Source: Rattus norvegicus
Taxonomy: Eukaryota; Chordata; Mammalia; Rodentia; Muridae
NCBI RefSeq assembly: GCF_036323735.1
Contig: NC_086022.1
Coordinates: forward strand, 69,848,202-69,912,201
Direction of reading: 5' to 3'
DNA: 64,000 nucleotides
The notes beneath the pieces are model-generated. The model was given only the letters and a program-made list of their open reading frames with translations. It was not told the DNA's origin and searched no databases. This document shows positions 23,908 to 35,455 of this stretch, piece by piece. Position 1 is the first letter of the stretch, and each line of letters opens with the position of its first letter. A program made the position numbers and the translations under genes.

Positions 23908-24131
23908 AAGAATATCTCCAGCCTAGTTAAGCTAATGAAACCTTAACTAGGTTACAAAGAAATCAGAGTATGAGCCTCAAATGGACCTGTACAGAAAAGG
24001 AGCAATTTCAGTTAATGTGCATCACCCTGAGTGAAAGGCTGATTTTGTCTGAAAAAGAATATCTTTAGCCTAGTTAAGCTAATGAAACCTTAACTAGGTT
24101 ACAAGGAAATCAAAGCATTAGTGAGCCTCAC
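23908..24131. repeat. Duplicated module, each copy with a perfect 10-bp palindrome
   Basis: Two copies of a 72-77 bp module start at 23908 and 24055 (offset 147). Each contains the same inverted repeat CCTAGTTAAG - 10-nt loop - CTTAACTAGG (arms 23922-23931/23942-23951 and 24069-24078/24089-24098); arms and loop are identical in both. By eye about 70 of 76 positions agree, plus one small indel. I cannot assign it to a known repeat family. A local duplication, a small palindromic transposon or a constrained element are all possible. Confidence 0.85.
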
Positions 24132-24952
24132 CTCACTCAGCAAGCCATCGGAGTCCCATAGAGAATGACAGGCAGGCTTGTGGTATATGACTGACAGGAC
24201 CAGGAAATGGGACCTCAGTGGCTGACACACCCAGCAAACGGGAAGGTTGACAAACAGTAATTTGAATATGTTTTTGCAAGTTTTCTCCAGCGGTTCATCT
24301 TGGAGTTAATCATTATTGTTATTGGTTCGTGAAGAAGCAATTTAATGTTAATTTATAAATTGGGGCTGCTCTCTATTTTTGTCTTATTTTTGTTATTTTG
24401 CTCTCTATTTTTAAAGCATCCTGTTTCTGATCTGTGTTTTCTCCCCGTATGGCATTCACTTGACTTTTTATATTGCTGGAACATTCCAGTGCTTTGAAAT
24501 CCGTTACTCATGGGGATAAGTTTCAGCCTCTGGGTGCAAGTGACTGATGGATCATCCCAAAGCAGGCATCCTGCCAGAGAACACAGACACAAGTAGAAGC
24601 CAGGCATACTTCCTATTAGTCTTCAGAAAAAGCCAAGATGGGCTGAGTCACTTCCAATCATTCAACAACAGTGTCAGAACCGCTTTCTATGGAGCTTGGG
24701 TTGCAACACATATGAACCTCTGTTCTACAACAGCTTCTATTCTGTTGAGAGAGCCAAGCAAGCCACCAGCAAAACAAAGTGGTCAATTATCTGACATAGT
24801 AGAAGTCAATCAGTGCTATGGAACAAAGGAAATATTTAGCTGATGAAGGGTTGAAAGTGGGGCAGAAGGTAGTATTGGATAGACTCATCATGATGGCAAG
24901 CTTCACAGTGTTGACTGGGTTCTTACTAATTGCTGATCCGTGAAGAAGAATC
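24132..24952. other. Unassigned sequence with regulatory-looking block
   Basis: The part at 24240-24362 (acagtaatttgaatatg, gttaatcattattgttattgg, caatttaatgttaatttata) is AT-rich with ATTA/TTAAT words and no simple-repeat character. An open frame at 24547-24843 (98 codons) has no recognised domain. Confidence 0.35.
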
Positions 24953-25052
24953 CACCCATCCATCAACCCATCCACCCATCCACCCATCCACCCATCCACC
25001 CATCCACCCATCCACCCACCCATCCACCCATCCACCTATCCACCCATCCATC
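24953..25052. repeat. (CATC/CACC)n tetranucleotide repeat
   Basis: About 24 units of CCATCCAC/CCAT. On the minus strand it reads as a W-, G-, D- and M-rich frame, which is an artefact. Confidence 0.95.
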
Positions 25053-25194
25053 ATGCTTGGCCCTGTACTGGACTTAAAGTCTTAGAGATGAACCACATAT
25101 ACATACATGCATACCCTTACATATGCACATAAAAGACAAAGCAAATGTTGACCGTGTGAACTGAAGTTCTGAAGAAGCTGAATCTAGGGCTGAA

Positions 25195-25370
25195 GGCCCT
25201 GCAGGTTCAAAGGGAATGTAGGCATCGTAAAAGGCGAGAGACCCTGGCCTATACTCCTTGGATTGGGGAAGCAGGAGAATCAGGTGTTCAAGGTCATCCT
25301 TAGTTACATAGTGAGTTCATGGCTGGCCTGAACTACATGAGACACTGTCTCAAAAACCAAAAGACAAAAA
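25195..25370 (+). mobile_element. B1/B4-type SINE body
   Basis: 'gcaggagaatcaggtgttcaaggtcatccttagttacatagtgagttcatggctggcctgaactacatgagacactgtctcaaaaa' matches the B1-derived half of B4, ending in an A-rich tail. The 5' end is poorly defined. Confidence 0.82.
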
Positions 25371-25389
25371 AGTTCAAAGTTGAGAATAG

Positions 25390-25466
25390 ACCCTTTCTCC
25401 CTCTCTCCTCTCTTCCTCCTTCCTTCCCTCACTCCCTCCCTTCCTTCTTCCCTTTTTCCTTCCTTG
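25390..25466. repeat. Polypyrimidine (CCTT/CTCC)n tract
   Basis: Continuous C/T run of CCTT, CTCC and TTCC words directly after the SINE tail. Confidence 0.9.
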
Positions 25467-25870
25467 AAATTTCCTTCTCCAGGAAACTCATCTACTATAA
25501 TATTTCTCTAGGTGACCTTGTCTGAGAACAGGAGCAGACTCTTTATTATAAAGCATGTTTTAAACATTTTATTTTTAGAAAGAACCATGTTTTTGAAAAT
25601 GTATTTAATTTTGTGCTATTTACAAAACAAAAAGTTTTATTTTAGAGATATTTACTCAAACAAATGGACCGCTTACACACATACACCACACCACAAATTG
25701 AATGAAGAAGTTGTGGTCCTTCTCTTCAAGATGAACAAGGAGGAACAATACATAGACCAGGAACCCATGATCACAATACAGTGCTCTGCCCAGCATTTCC
25801 TCATCCTAGCTCTGTTCAAACACTCTTTCTCTGACCTTCCCATGTAGAGCAGCCATCTCCACATCTTTCT
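25467..25870. other. Unassigned AT-rich sequence with a 111-codon open frame
   Basis: The plus-strand frame at 25512-25847 has no recognisable domain and no splice or start context I trust. The upstream 25550-25660 part is very AT-rich. Confidence 0.35.
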
Positions 25871-26072
25871 AATATTGCACAGGACAATATTTTCTAGTAT
25901 TTTTCTTTATGGCATGTACCACTCTGGTTACTTTGGTGTTTTTATTCTCCACCAGAATGTGAGTTCTGAGAAGAGGGACATTGTTTATTGCTATACCCTT
26001 ATTGACTTTAGTAATACCTTATTTATAGAAGAGAAAAATAAGATTTTGTTGAATGAATGTATAAATAAATGA
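25871..26072 (+). mobile_element. L2 LINE 3' end
   Basis: 'ccaccagaatgtgagttctgagaagagggacattgtttattgctatacccttattgacttta' and 'ttttgttgaatgaatgtataaataaatgaa' match the L2 3' UTR ('agactgtaagctccttgagggcagggac', 'aatatttgttgaatgaatgaatg'). Confidence 0.85.
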
Positions 26073-26499
26073 AGTCCTGTAAAAGAAGAATATATTAATA
26101 TATTAAATATGGTACTGTTGACCTTGTGTCTCCTAGCATCACATTGAACAGAAAAACCAATACTAACATAGGATGCCCTGGAGACAGTGTAAAGAAGGCA
26201 AGGATATATAGTAAGAAAATACATTTTTACTAGGTTAAAAAAATTAGTTTTAAATTATAAAATGTGTTAGATATACAGAATATTATATAAAATATCCATA
26301 TGTGCCTTTAATATTCTTTCCCCCCCCCCCCCGTGTCTTCTTTCTCACCATATCCCCTTTGTCTCCTTCTGCCACATCCCAAGTTATGAGCTGGCTACAT
26401 TTTGGTAACAGGGAGACAAGGAGGAGGCAGGAAGTAGTCTTGCCACAGCCCACATTCATTTCTTTAGTCTATTATACCCCTTGGCTTCAAAGTAGAAGC
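26073..26499. other. Unassigned AT-rich sequence with a poly-C run
   Basis: AT-rich to 26310, then 14-16 C residues at about 26319-26333, then unremarkable sequence. Confidence 0.45.
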
Positions 26500-26571
26500 C
26501 AGGGACTTTGGGTGTGGCTTAGTTGTAGAACATATGTTTAACACTCAAGACATGGATTCAATTTTCAGTAC

Positions 26572-26606
<35 letters not shown>

Positions 26607-26613
26607 AGGGAGG
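26500..26613 (+). mobile_element. ID-like tRNA-derived SINE with (GA)n-(G)n tail
   Basis: 'tgggtgtggcttagttgtagaacatatgtttaacactcaagacatggattcaattttcagtacc' keeps the A-box and B-box spacing of ID/B4 heads. The 3' tail has become (AG)11 (26573-26595) and then a G run. Confidence 0.68.
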
Positions 26614-26759
26614 GATTGATTCTGAATGCTCCCCTTCTAATGACAGCTTATTATTAGCTTTTCCCACTAATAATCCCCAAACTTTATTTGATGGAACAAT
26701 AACTCACTCAGCTCATAAACTTCTGAGTCGACATTGTGTGCTGAACTCAAATGGGTAGG

Positions 26760-27095
26760 TTTTCACTGTCAGTGGTTCACTCTGCAGCAGATGGGCATGC
26801 CTTGGGGTTAGCTGGTTCAGACTGGCCTTTGCTGGAATAGCCACCCTCTGAACTCCTGCTGTTTGCTTGTTCACCAGCCCCAGTCTCTTTTACATGGTTG
26901 GTCTAGCCCAGTTCTGAGGAGAGCTGCAGTGTGCAAGGCATGAGTGTGTAAGAACAAGGCCACTTTCACTGTATGTCATGGCTTAAGTAGATTCATGTTA
27001 GTCTAAATGAAATGGGTAAAACCATAGGCTCCACCCTCCAATAAGAAGAGCTTCAAAGTCACCTTTAAAGGAGTGTAGCTATATGGTAAAATAGA
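26760..27095. repeat. Possible ancient interspersed repeat, family not assigned
   Basis: 'ggctccaccctccaataagaagagcttcaaagtcacctttaaaggagtg' resembles a common ancient mammalian repeat ('gactccacctcttgatgggaggagctgcaaagtcacattgcaaaggg') whose family name I cannot recall with certainty. Upstream blocks (cagcagatggg, tggttcagactggcc) may belong to it. Confidence 0.35.
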
Positions 27096-27769
27096 ACATA
27101 TTTGATAAGATGTGCCTAAAGATTGACATCATTCCCCCATTTCACTTCTATCTATGGATCTGTTTTGCTTTTACTTTTCATATCATTAATATCTCTCATT
27201 CTCTATATTTGGTATACTCAGTATTATACTACTTGGGGGCATTTTCACACAAGCCTATATTAAACATGGCAGCATACCTTCCCACATGCTCCTTCAAAGC
27301 CCAACCTTCCTTGTTAGTGAGTCTCTTTTGTCTCTATAGGCAGTTTTGTGTCTACTTTTGTGTTACATGTACATACAACCTATCATTTTCTTCAATGTGA
27401 AAAATCTCTTAATCTGATAACCTTTCGGAGTACTTCCTAGTTTCAGGTCTCAGAGCCAGGTAATCCTAGGGATAAGAAGCAACATGTGATGTGTGTCACC
27501 ATTGGTGTGGGTCTATAGCTAAAAGCCCGGGAGGAGTGTAAGTACCACAGAGGCTTGCTGAGCACCTCAGATGTGTTATGCTTGAGGACAGTGAGTCTGG
27601 AAGGAGCCTCAAGCAACCTCGGTTCTTGGACCTTCCCACTTTCCCATTATTTAGCATCTTTTCCGGTAGGCTTTCTCTCCCTCTCTGCTCTGTTCTGACA
27701 TCAAGCTGTGGCTTTTGCTTTTAAATGCTTCCTTGGATGTATCTTTTTTACCACCCCCTCAGTTTAGTC
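27096..27769. other. Unassigned sequence
   Basis: AT-rich to 27410, then balanced. The 96-codon frame at 27110-27400 is rich in F, Y, L and S, as expected of AT-rich non-coding sequence, and has no recognised domain. Confidence 0.4.
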
Positions 27770-28435
27770 CTCTTTATCTGTTGCCATGACTACAGTGCAA
27801 CCTTCTTGCTGGTTCCCCTACCCCAGTGTCTCTTCCAACGCTAAGCTAACAGCTAAGTCCTGTTGCTGTGAGAATGTCCTGTATCACACAGACGTGGTCC
27901 TAACAGCACCACTAGAACATCGTCATAGGTTCCCCGAAGCCTAGGAGCCCACAGTACATCTTACTGAGCAGACATGCTCGGATCTCACCTCTCTTTGCGT
28001 TCGGTTTATATATTTTATTCTTGAGGGGGAGCAGAATCTCTGTTAGCTTGTTGAAAACACCAATATTTCTCAAACATTTTACCTTCTACATGTTTGTCTT
28101 TGTGACAAGAACCATTCCAGTCCTGTTTGTCTTCCTAATGCCCGTGACTTATTTTTAGAGCTTATTATTCTCAGAAGATATTTACATTATTTAGAAGCAT
28201 GCACAAAGTTCCAAACAGCTATTCCTGCTGTCTCTGGTGGCTCCAGACTCTGTTCCCACGCTAAGTGTAAGCCCCATGGCTTCTCTCCTGTTACAATCAT
28301 CCTGTTTGTCACCCAGCACCTTTTCTGATCTGTTCATTTTCTGTACCTTTCTTTAAGAGTGTGACCTTGTCTTTTTTTCAACCTTTCTCCAGTAACTAGC
28401 ACTTAATAAATATTAATTAAGTGGATGAAATCAAA
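27770..28435 (+). mobile_element. L2 LINE, 3' part of ORF2 and 3' UTR
   Basis: 'gactacagtgcaaccttcttgctggttcccctaccccagtgtctctt' resembles the L2 ORF2 block 'gactattgcaatagcctcctaactggtctccctgcctccagtctc'. The 3' part 'aagtgtaagccccatggc', 'gtcacccagcacc' and 'cagtaactagcacttaataaatattaattaagtggatgaa' matches the L2 terminus. It is frameshifted and fossil. Confidence 0.65.
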
Positions 28436-28499
28436 CCAGAAAGAAGAGGAAGACATTACATTCATTTCAGTTACACCGATGGACAAAATATCATATACT

Positions 28500-28680
28500 G
28501 ATCACCGGACTTGATGCCAGAAGGTGCTGCTTTGCCCCTTAATAGCCATTTGACCTTGAGGAGGTCTCATTAGCTCTCGAAGTCTCAATTTCCTCATTAG
28601 CTAAACAAGAATAAACCCACCCGTTCTACCTCATAGAGGATACAATGAGGGAGCAAAATGTGAGCACCAAGTTCCTTGCA
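28500..28680 (+). mobile_element. MIR SINE
   Basis: 'accggacttgatgccagaaggtgctgctttgccccttaatagccatttgaccttgaggagg', 'agtctcaatttcctcattagctaaacaagaataaacccacc' and 'ctacctcatagaggatacaatgagg' follow MIR from its middle to its 3' part. Confidence 0.85.
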
Positions 28681-29059
28681 GAGCAAGACTGGGAGCTAAT
28701 GAGATTCCTCATGGCCGACTCAGAGAGATCTATGATCCTCCTCCCCGCTCCCTTGTCTCTCAGTCTGCAGTCTGTGCTTATAAAATCACCAGGAGGCAGC
28801 AGCAATATATAAAATTTGCGTACTAACAAATGTTTTTCCTTGAGTTTAATATAATCTAAATACTGTAGGGTTATTGTTTGTTTTGCTTTGCCGAAGATGA
28901 AGCTATCCTCAAAGAATGCTAAAGAATTTGTGCGGCTGGGGAACCTGTCTGTGCTTGCTCAGCGGAGATGTTCCTGGTGTAATGTTAGCCTTGCGGTGCA
29001 CGGAGAGAGCTCCCTTCACTTCCGCCACAGCTCCAGAGTTTGATATAAGATGCCTTTAG
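28681..29059. other. Unassigned sequence
   Basis: Contains CpG-retaining 'gttagccttgcggtgcacggagag' (28985-29010) but no recognised gene or repeat. Confidence 0.35.
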
Positions 29060-29172
29060 GTTTGCTTGCTTGTTTGTTTGTGACAAGATTCCCTTATGGC
29101 TGACCCCAAACTCAAAATCCTCCTGCCTTAGTCTCCCAACTACTGGGATTACAGGCTTGTGGTCATGCTAGG
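29060..29172 (-). mobile_element. B1 SINE fragment, reverse orientation
   Basis: 'gacaagattcccttatggctgaccccaaactcaaaatcctcctgccttagtctcccaactactgggattacaggcttgtggtcatgctaggct' matches the reverse complement of an old B1. Confidence 0.82.
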
Positions 29173-30376
29173 CTTCATCTTGAGCTTTGACAAGACAGTA
29201 AAGTACCATCCGAAACCTAGTCAGTCAAATAAAATGAGCTCGGATGTCTGTGTGTTCAGGTGTGTGTGCCAACTTAAGTTACCTTCATTTGAGAGACAAT
29301 CAGTAATCCTTCCTACCGTCTTCCTTTGCACCCAAATCTATTCCTGCCTTATCATCTTCAAGCCCCAGAATCTTCCGGCCGCAACCCATTGTTATGCTCC
29401 AGTCACCTCCCTGTCTCTCTGTGGTGACTGTTACTTGTGTAGACCACTTAATTCTGTTTCTGTTTACACTATTTCAGTGCCACTGTCCCTTGTACCTTCC
29501 TCTTTCCCAGACGTTGCTTTGTTTTCTCTCACTTCTTTCATGGCTATGGGTCCCAGGCCTTCCGTCTTGCCCACAATTTCTGCGAAGTGATTTTGAATGT
29601 CCTTACAGGTTCAAGAGATTCTAATAGTCCTCTGTTTAGAATTAAAAATTCCCCTTGAGTTTTTACTTTATTTTCTTTGTTTTGCTTAGAAGAAACAAAG
29701 TCATTCATGTTAATGAAAAAAATTCCATAAAGACAGCCACACAGAAGTAAACAGCCTCTTCAAGCAGGCTTGATGCTGCTGTGATGAAAGGGGGAGGGAA
29801 AGATGGAGGACTGTTCTTTGGGTGGAGAAGGCAGGGAGAGCCATGGTGAATACTGATCATTTTCCAAGGCTGTCTCCAGCTTTATTGAAGGAAATCAAAT
29901 GTTCTTGCTAATATTGTCAGGGTTTTGGCTACTGTTCAGACTCATGACTAACTCAGGAAATAAAAGGAGTTCACAGGATGGGAAATACAAGGAAGAAAAT
30001 AGCGCCATGGCCAGTCAGGTTTCCCCCACGCCTAGAGCTTTAGAGAATCATGGCAACCAAGGACTCCTGACTACCTTTCATCAATCATGCATCTGAGTGA
30101 GACACAAACTAGATCATGGGCAGGATGGTTTAAGAGAGTTGCCGGGAACTTTTGATGTTTGGGTGACATGGGTGTATGTATAAATGGATAGATAAATAGA
30201 TAAATGGAGAGTCAAACCTAGCGGGGCATTCAACACTGGTCTAAATACTCAGAACAAAGACTACACAAGGATTCAGCCTGAGACTGAGCTGGCCAAGCTA
30301 CTTCCTGGTGTGCGAGGTCACATCCTCTGCCATTGAACTTATTCTCACAAGATCAATGAAACTTGGATTTCTTCAC
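29173..30376. other. Unassigned sequence with a 143-codon open frame
   Basis: The plus-strand frame at 29159-29590 starts inside the B1 and has no recognised domain. 'gtcattcatgttaatgaaaaaaattcc' (29700-29730) is ATTA-rich. A GATA-like run lies at 30185-30210. Confidence 0.35.
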
Positions 30377-30411
30377 CCATTCATTCATTCATTCATTCAT
30401 TCATTCATTTG
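30377..30411. repeat. (ATTC)n tetranucleotide repeat
   Basis: Eight ATTC units. It lies next to a reverse B1, where such an expansion might have arisen in or near the A-rich tail. Confidence 0.93.
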
Positions 30412-30541
30412 TTAGTTTGTTTCTTCCTGCTGGCCTTGTAATTTGTGTAGCTCAGGCTAGCCTTGAAACCATTGTGGAGACCAAGCTGACTTTACTTGAT
30501 CTGTTCTCTTGAGTGCTGGGATTACAGACTTACCCCTGGCT
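30412..30541 (-). mobile_element. B1 SINE, reverse orientation, diverged
   Basis: 'tttgtgtagctcaggctagccttgaaacc' and 'gatctgttctcttgagtgctgggattacagacttacccctggct' match the reverse complement of B1, with a T-rich start next to the ATTC array. Confidence 0.78.
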
Positions 30542-32940
30542 AGAACTCAGAATCTCCAACCTTGCTACTTTTAGTAATAAAACCTCTCTCTATTCAGCTG
30601 GCTTAGATAACAGTACATCTTACAGAAGGGAAATACTGAGGTTTGGCTTTAAACCTATAGTGTCCACCATTGTCTTCTACTACGAGGGGCACTTAAGACT
30701 CTATTGCAGTCTCTACTGTTGGCCTTAAAGGTTAAGTTGCATCTAGCCCTGCTGTCTTAGGAGATTTTTATAGGTGAAACTGACAAATTTGTCTGAACCC
30801 ATCTTGTGTCTTTTCCTATTTCAAGGCAGCACCACCTTTGGGGATAATGAGGTACAGATCTTTATAAACGTTATGGTAAAATTACCCTTGTCTTAATCCT
30901 AACTTATTTTTGCTGACATTTCTAATGTTCTTTCTCATAATTACCCTTGTGTTTATAGTAAATAAATGGTTTATCACATAATAACCATAGATTATACTCT
31001 TTCTCAACCTCTGCAATTACGGAAGGAGTGAAATTCTGGGGCTCCCAAGTCTCCAAGGGGCTTGAGAAAAAAATGCAAGCATTTTTTTTTAGGTTTTGTT
31101 GGGAAAATTGTATTTTTATTCTCATTAATAGCTAATTGAATTTCAGTATTTTATTCCATTACAAGTACCACTACGGAATCACCGATATTTTTCTTTTACA
31201 ACGTTTTCTGATATATTGAAATATCATTTATGATCATCACAGTTTTGTAGTCATAGAATTCTTCTACCAGTCATGAGCCTTTGTTGCTTATTGTATTAAA
31301 AAAGAAGCAACAAGGTCTCCACATTTGCTGTTGGTTTTAAAATAGTTTTGATAACTAGATAGTGCTGTGTTTATAGTTTCCTTAGCGGTATGTTGTCTTG
31401 TGTCTTGTATATTTTTAAGCATTATTCTGAGAAGGTATCTGTGGCATCATAGACTATAAGTGATGCTCATGGACCAAAGCAGGTGAAGAGTTTGCCTTTG
31501 AGACTAAAAGCCACAGACTCATGGCACTGCTTCTGGCTAGAGCTCAGCTGTTTGGAATTCTGTCTTCATATACAACTCATATATCCTGGAAACACCATTT
31601 TTCTTGTCTTATCTGGAAATGCTGTTCTATGATATATATTTTTTTTTGAAGGCAGAATTGAATGTAGCCTTTTAAAGACTGAAATGTCACCGTTTATGTA
31701 AAGGGAAAGGGAATCCTTTCCGCCCCACTTCCGGTGTGTATTGTGATAGCAGCCAGCTTCTCCTGGCCTCGTTCTAAGCAGCACACCACGTTGGGATCCT
31801 CAGAAACCCCTGCCTCATGCTACCCACCTGACAGTATTAATTCCACAGGGGAAGTGTGGGTCATTTCTATCGACACCCATTACCTTGGGTATATAGATTT
31901 CGGAGAATTTCCTATCTCTGTTTCCAATAGCTCGGCCCTTCTTTCTCCAGATCAACTTGTCATCCATAAGGCACATCATCAGCCTTAAAAACGTTAACTA
32001 TCACTCTCCCAGCAGCCCTTACTGAAAAGCCACCTCTTCCCTTCATGCTTCCCTGCACAGAAAGTAACTTGAGAGATTGAGAGAAACTTGTTAATATATT
32101 TGAGCCATACTCTCAGGCTAAATCAGTTTGAACCCCCAGATCTCCTCTGTATCCTCAACCCTAGGACACCTCATTAACTCAATTAAAGACAGTTAAATGG
32201 GAAACTTTTATTTATGACTAAGAATTTATGCTCCTTTATCTATATTAATACTTCCTTTGCAAAAATAGAATTCTTTGTGGTTAGATGTGAGGGCTCCCTT
32301 GTTTGAACTGTGTGGCTTTTCCATTAATAAGGAAACATTCAATTTATAGGCATCCATCAAAGTAAGAAGTTTCAGTTTAGGCTAATCGCCAACACGTGTA
32401 GAAACAATTTTTTAAAGAACGTTAGTAATAATCTTGGATGTCCAGTCTTTCACATACATGCATATACACATATTTATGCATATGTTCCTGGGCAACCCAT
32501 TCATTGTTACAACGCCTGACTTAGCAGTTAGCTATAAGCAGATACATTGGTGTCTGAATGGAAAAGGAGATTTTGCGTTAGTATGTAAAATCAAAGGCTT
32601 TGTAGCACTTTACTCTGTTTCATCTGTGATCTGCTCTCTCCTGACCTCCACAGAGCATCTCTGGCCTTAGTGCACTCTTATCACTTGTGCCCTACCAGCT
32701 TGCTGCCCTCCTTATGGCTGAGCCTTGCATAATTAATGTGTCTAATGTTGTATATGGAGGTTCTCTTCATCATCTTCTTGTAGTAGCTATTATGCTGTCA
32801 CCCAGCATCCCGTATTTACACTATGCTAACCTGAACTCCAGTCTTTCCTAATTGATCCGTTATCACCGGCTCAACTGTTAGCTTACTCTAACCACAATGA
32901 CTATAAAAGCTACTCTAATAAACCACTTTCAGAAAGGCTG
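30542..32940. other. Unassigned sequence, mostly AT-rich
   Basis: About 2.4 kb without a recognised repeat or gene. 31090-31330 is AT-rich and high-complexity (ctcattaatagctaattgaatttcag). No open frame exceeds 84 codons. Confidence 0.4.
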
Positions 32941-35373
32941 CACATATATTTTGGCTAACAGTGGCTTATATCCACTTATTCTAGGCTCCAGCAGCCATTT
33001 CTCCAGGTCTACCCTACTGTTCCATTGAATACTGGATGTGCTTTTAATAAACAGTCTTCAGAATTGGTGGCTATCTATAGAAGAAGGCTATATATTTTGG
33101 ACTGTTTCACTCTTGAGTTCCTTCATTGCATATATGTCACCACACTTTGACAATTCATTTTCCTTTATAAGTTGAATTTTGTGTTATGTTCACCGCCTTC
33201 ATGGTAGCCACATGACCACTGCTTCCTTTTGACAGGATAGGCTGGGGACAGTAGAGATGATAGATCCTTTGGCAGCCTTGAAGACTGTTAGGATTGATGA
33301 GAGCCAGCCATGCTAATCCCACGGGTATCTGACAGCTTTTCATTTTTCCAGCCTCCTACATATCTTGGGGCATTCATGGAACTGTCATGGAAAGCAAGAG
33401 GAAAGGAGACACCTTCTGGAGGCTTTGGGCAACAATTTTGGTTCTGAATAAAAGTCTAGCTCCCTAGGGAGGAAAAGCCTTATCTCTGTCCCTCCCTTCC
33501 TGCTCAGCATGCGAGTGGAGACTTGTCCAGTGTAGTCTTGTGCAGTGTGCAGCCACTGTGCGGCACCTGTCATATGAGTGTGATCAGACAGTGAGAGCAA
33601 CAGAATGCTGACCCAGCATCCTGATACTCTTGTGCTCCTGTACTACCTGTAATAATCCCCTTTCGGACTTAGCGAGGGATAGCGCGAACCAGTTCCTCTT
33701 GGGTCAGATTTCTGATACTTGTAGTCAAACATGTTTTTGATAGACTTGGGCTTAAAATGCAGTGTTTGACCACATAATTTTTTCATCTGGGATTTAGGTT
33801 AGACTCAAGTTCTGGCCTTTAGATGTAGTTATAAGCCAGAGTCAAGCAGTTTAGAGGGTTTGGGGAGCAAAAATGTCAGCGAATCCTCTTGATAGGAAAA
33901 AAGGTGCATGAGTGAGTCTTCAGCCCTGCAAGGGCATCCAGCAAAGAGAACATCAACCACCATAGGCAGTTCAGACAGACAGACAGACCTCAAAGAAGAG
34001 GAATGGCCAAGGGCCAGAGATCCAGGCAGAGAGAATGGGAAAAAAGGTTAAAAGGCATTAAACTGGGGAAGGTACCTATAACATTTTCCAAGACTGCATG
34101 CCAGAATAAGGCACTATTTTAAGGGAAGTAGCCTGATATGTGTCCTTGAACTATGTTCCTGGGTCTGGAATGATTGTGCCAGCGACTGGCTGATCTACCA
34201 AAGCCACCTTTCTGGTTCTCACTTGTCTACCTGTGTGCTCCATGTGGCTGTTTGTCTCCACCATCCTCCTAGGATTTAGAATGCGGTACTAGGACGTGAT
34301 GAGTAACCCAACTAGAGTGTCAAGTAACTTGAAGGATATTTTAGAAAACCAGAAGTAAGTAAACATTTGCGTGGGAGCATCCTGAACCTCTGTGTCCATG
34401 ACAGATTCTGGGGAGACCAGGAGAGTGGTCAGCCTTTGCTAAGACTGTAAAATCCCTCTACAGGTCTAGACCTACTGAGAAGTGCATTTTTCTAATGCAA
34501 AGACATTGTATGTTTTAAAAGATGACTTACCAGTGTTTAAAACCAGGAGATTTTGCATAAATCCATATACTCTGTCTTCTCTTACAAAGTCAGCCATCTT
34601 GGCAATAGCAGGCTTGCATTTCTGCATGACATTTTATTGGAGCAGGGTGACCTCTGCTGTGTAGCCTGTTCTATGCTCTCTCTGGCTTGCGATCATCACC
34701 TCCTCCTTATTACCTCTATGACACCAAGGGTAAGAGTTGGTTCATCATCACTCTTGCAGTGTTGTTCTCTCATAATAGAGCCTGTCTCTCTAAAGAGTGG
34801 GAAAAATGAAAGAATAGATTGAGTAGGCTGCATGTTTCTTACACTAGGCTCACTTCATCATTAAAATTAGCTGCCTACCCGCACTTGTAGGCCTTAGAAT
34901 TTGCAAACCTGCCTCTAACTGGTACAGTCCACAGATGGAAATTTGTCTTCATGCCACCTTCAGACTCATTCTTCTTAGGAGAGAGAAGGTGAGAAGGTTG
35001 ATTATTCTTACAAGCGCAGCGTCTTCAGTGCTTGGGAATGGCTAAATTAATTCTGCTTTCCAGACCCTTGGCTGCAAGACAGCAAGTCTGACAAATGTCA
35101 TTGCTAATTAGTCCACCGAGTTAGGGGAGGGACCCACTATCTGGTGATCGTAATTACCGCTTTTCATTAGGGCCCGTAGATTAAGACATGCCGGGTGATC
35201 TCTGCCCAGCACAGAGGCGGTCTTGAGTGACAGGAGGAGGGCCTTTACTTCCAACTGACCACCAAGCCTCTGTCAGGGTCATTTGCTATGACAAAAGGCA
35301 TTTAGTTCCAGCACAAGAGTATAAGCATATGGACATAAACATGTGACAAAAGGGATCTGTTTTGGTTTTAAAA
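32941..35373. other. Unassigned sequence with strong regulatory-looking block at the right end
   Basis: No gene recognised. 34990-35290 is a high-complexity block with several homeodomain-type words (aaattaattctg, gctaattagtcc, gtaattaccgc, ttcattagggcc, agattaag) and retained CpG. It is the best enhancer-like candidate in the window by eye, with no conservation test possible. Confidence 0.4.
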
Positions 35374-35387
35374 TACACACACACACA

Positions 35388-35451
<64 letters not shown>
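35374..35451. repeat. (CA)n microsatellite
   Basis: About 38 AC units with a single CATA interruption near 35393. The plus-strand frame through it encodes an HT repeat and is an artefact. Confidence 0.98.

Positions 35452-35455
<4 letters not shown>

Noticed and set aside
29159..29590. 143-codon plus-strand frame
   Set aside because: It starts within a B1 SINE and has no recognised domain.
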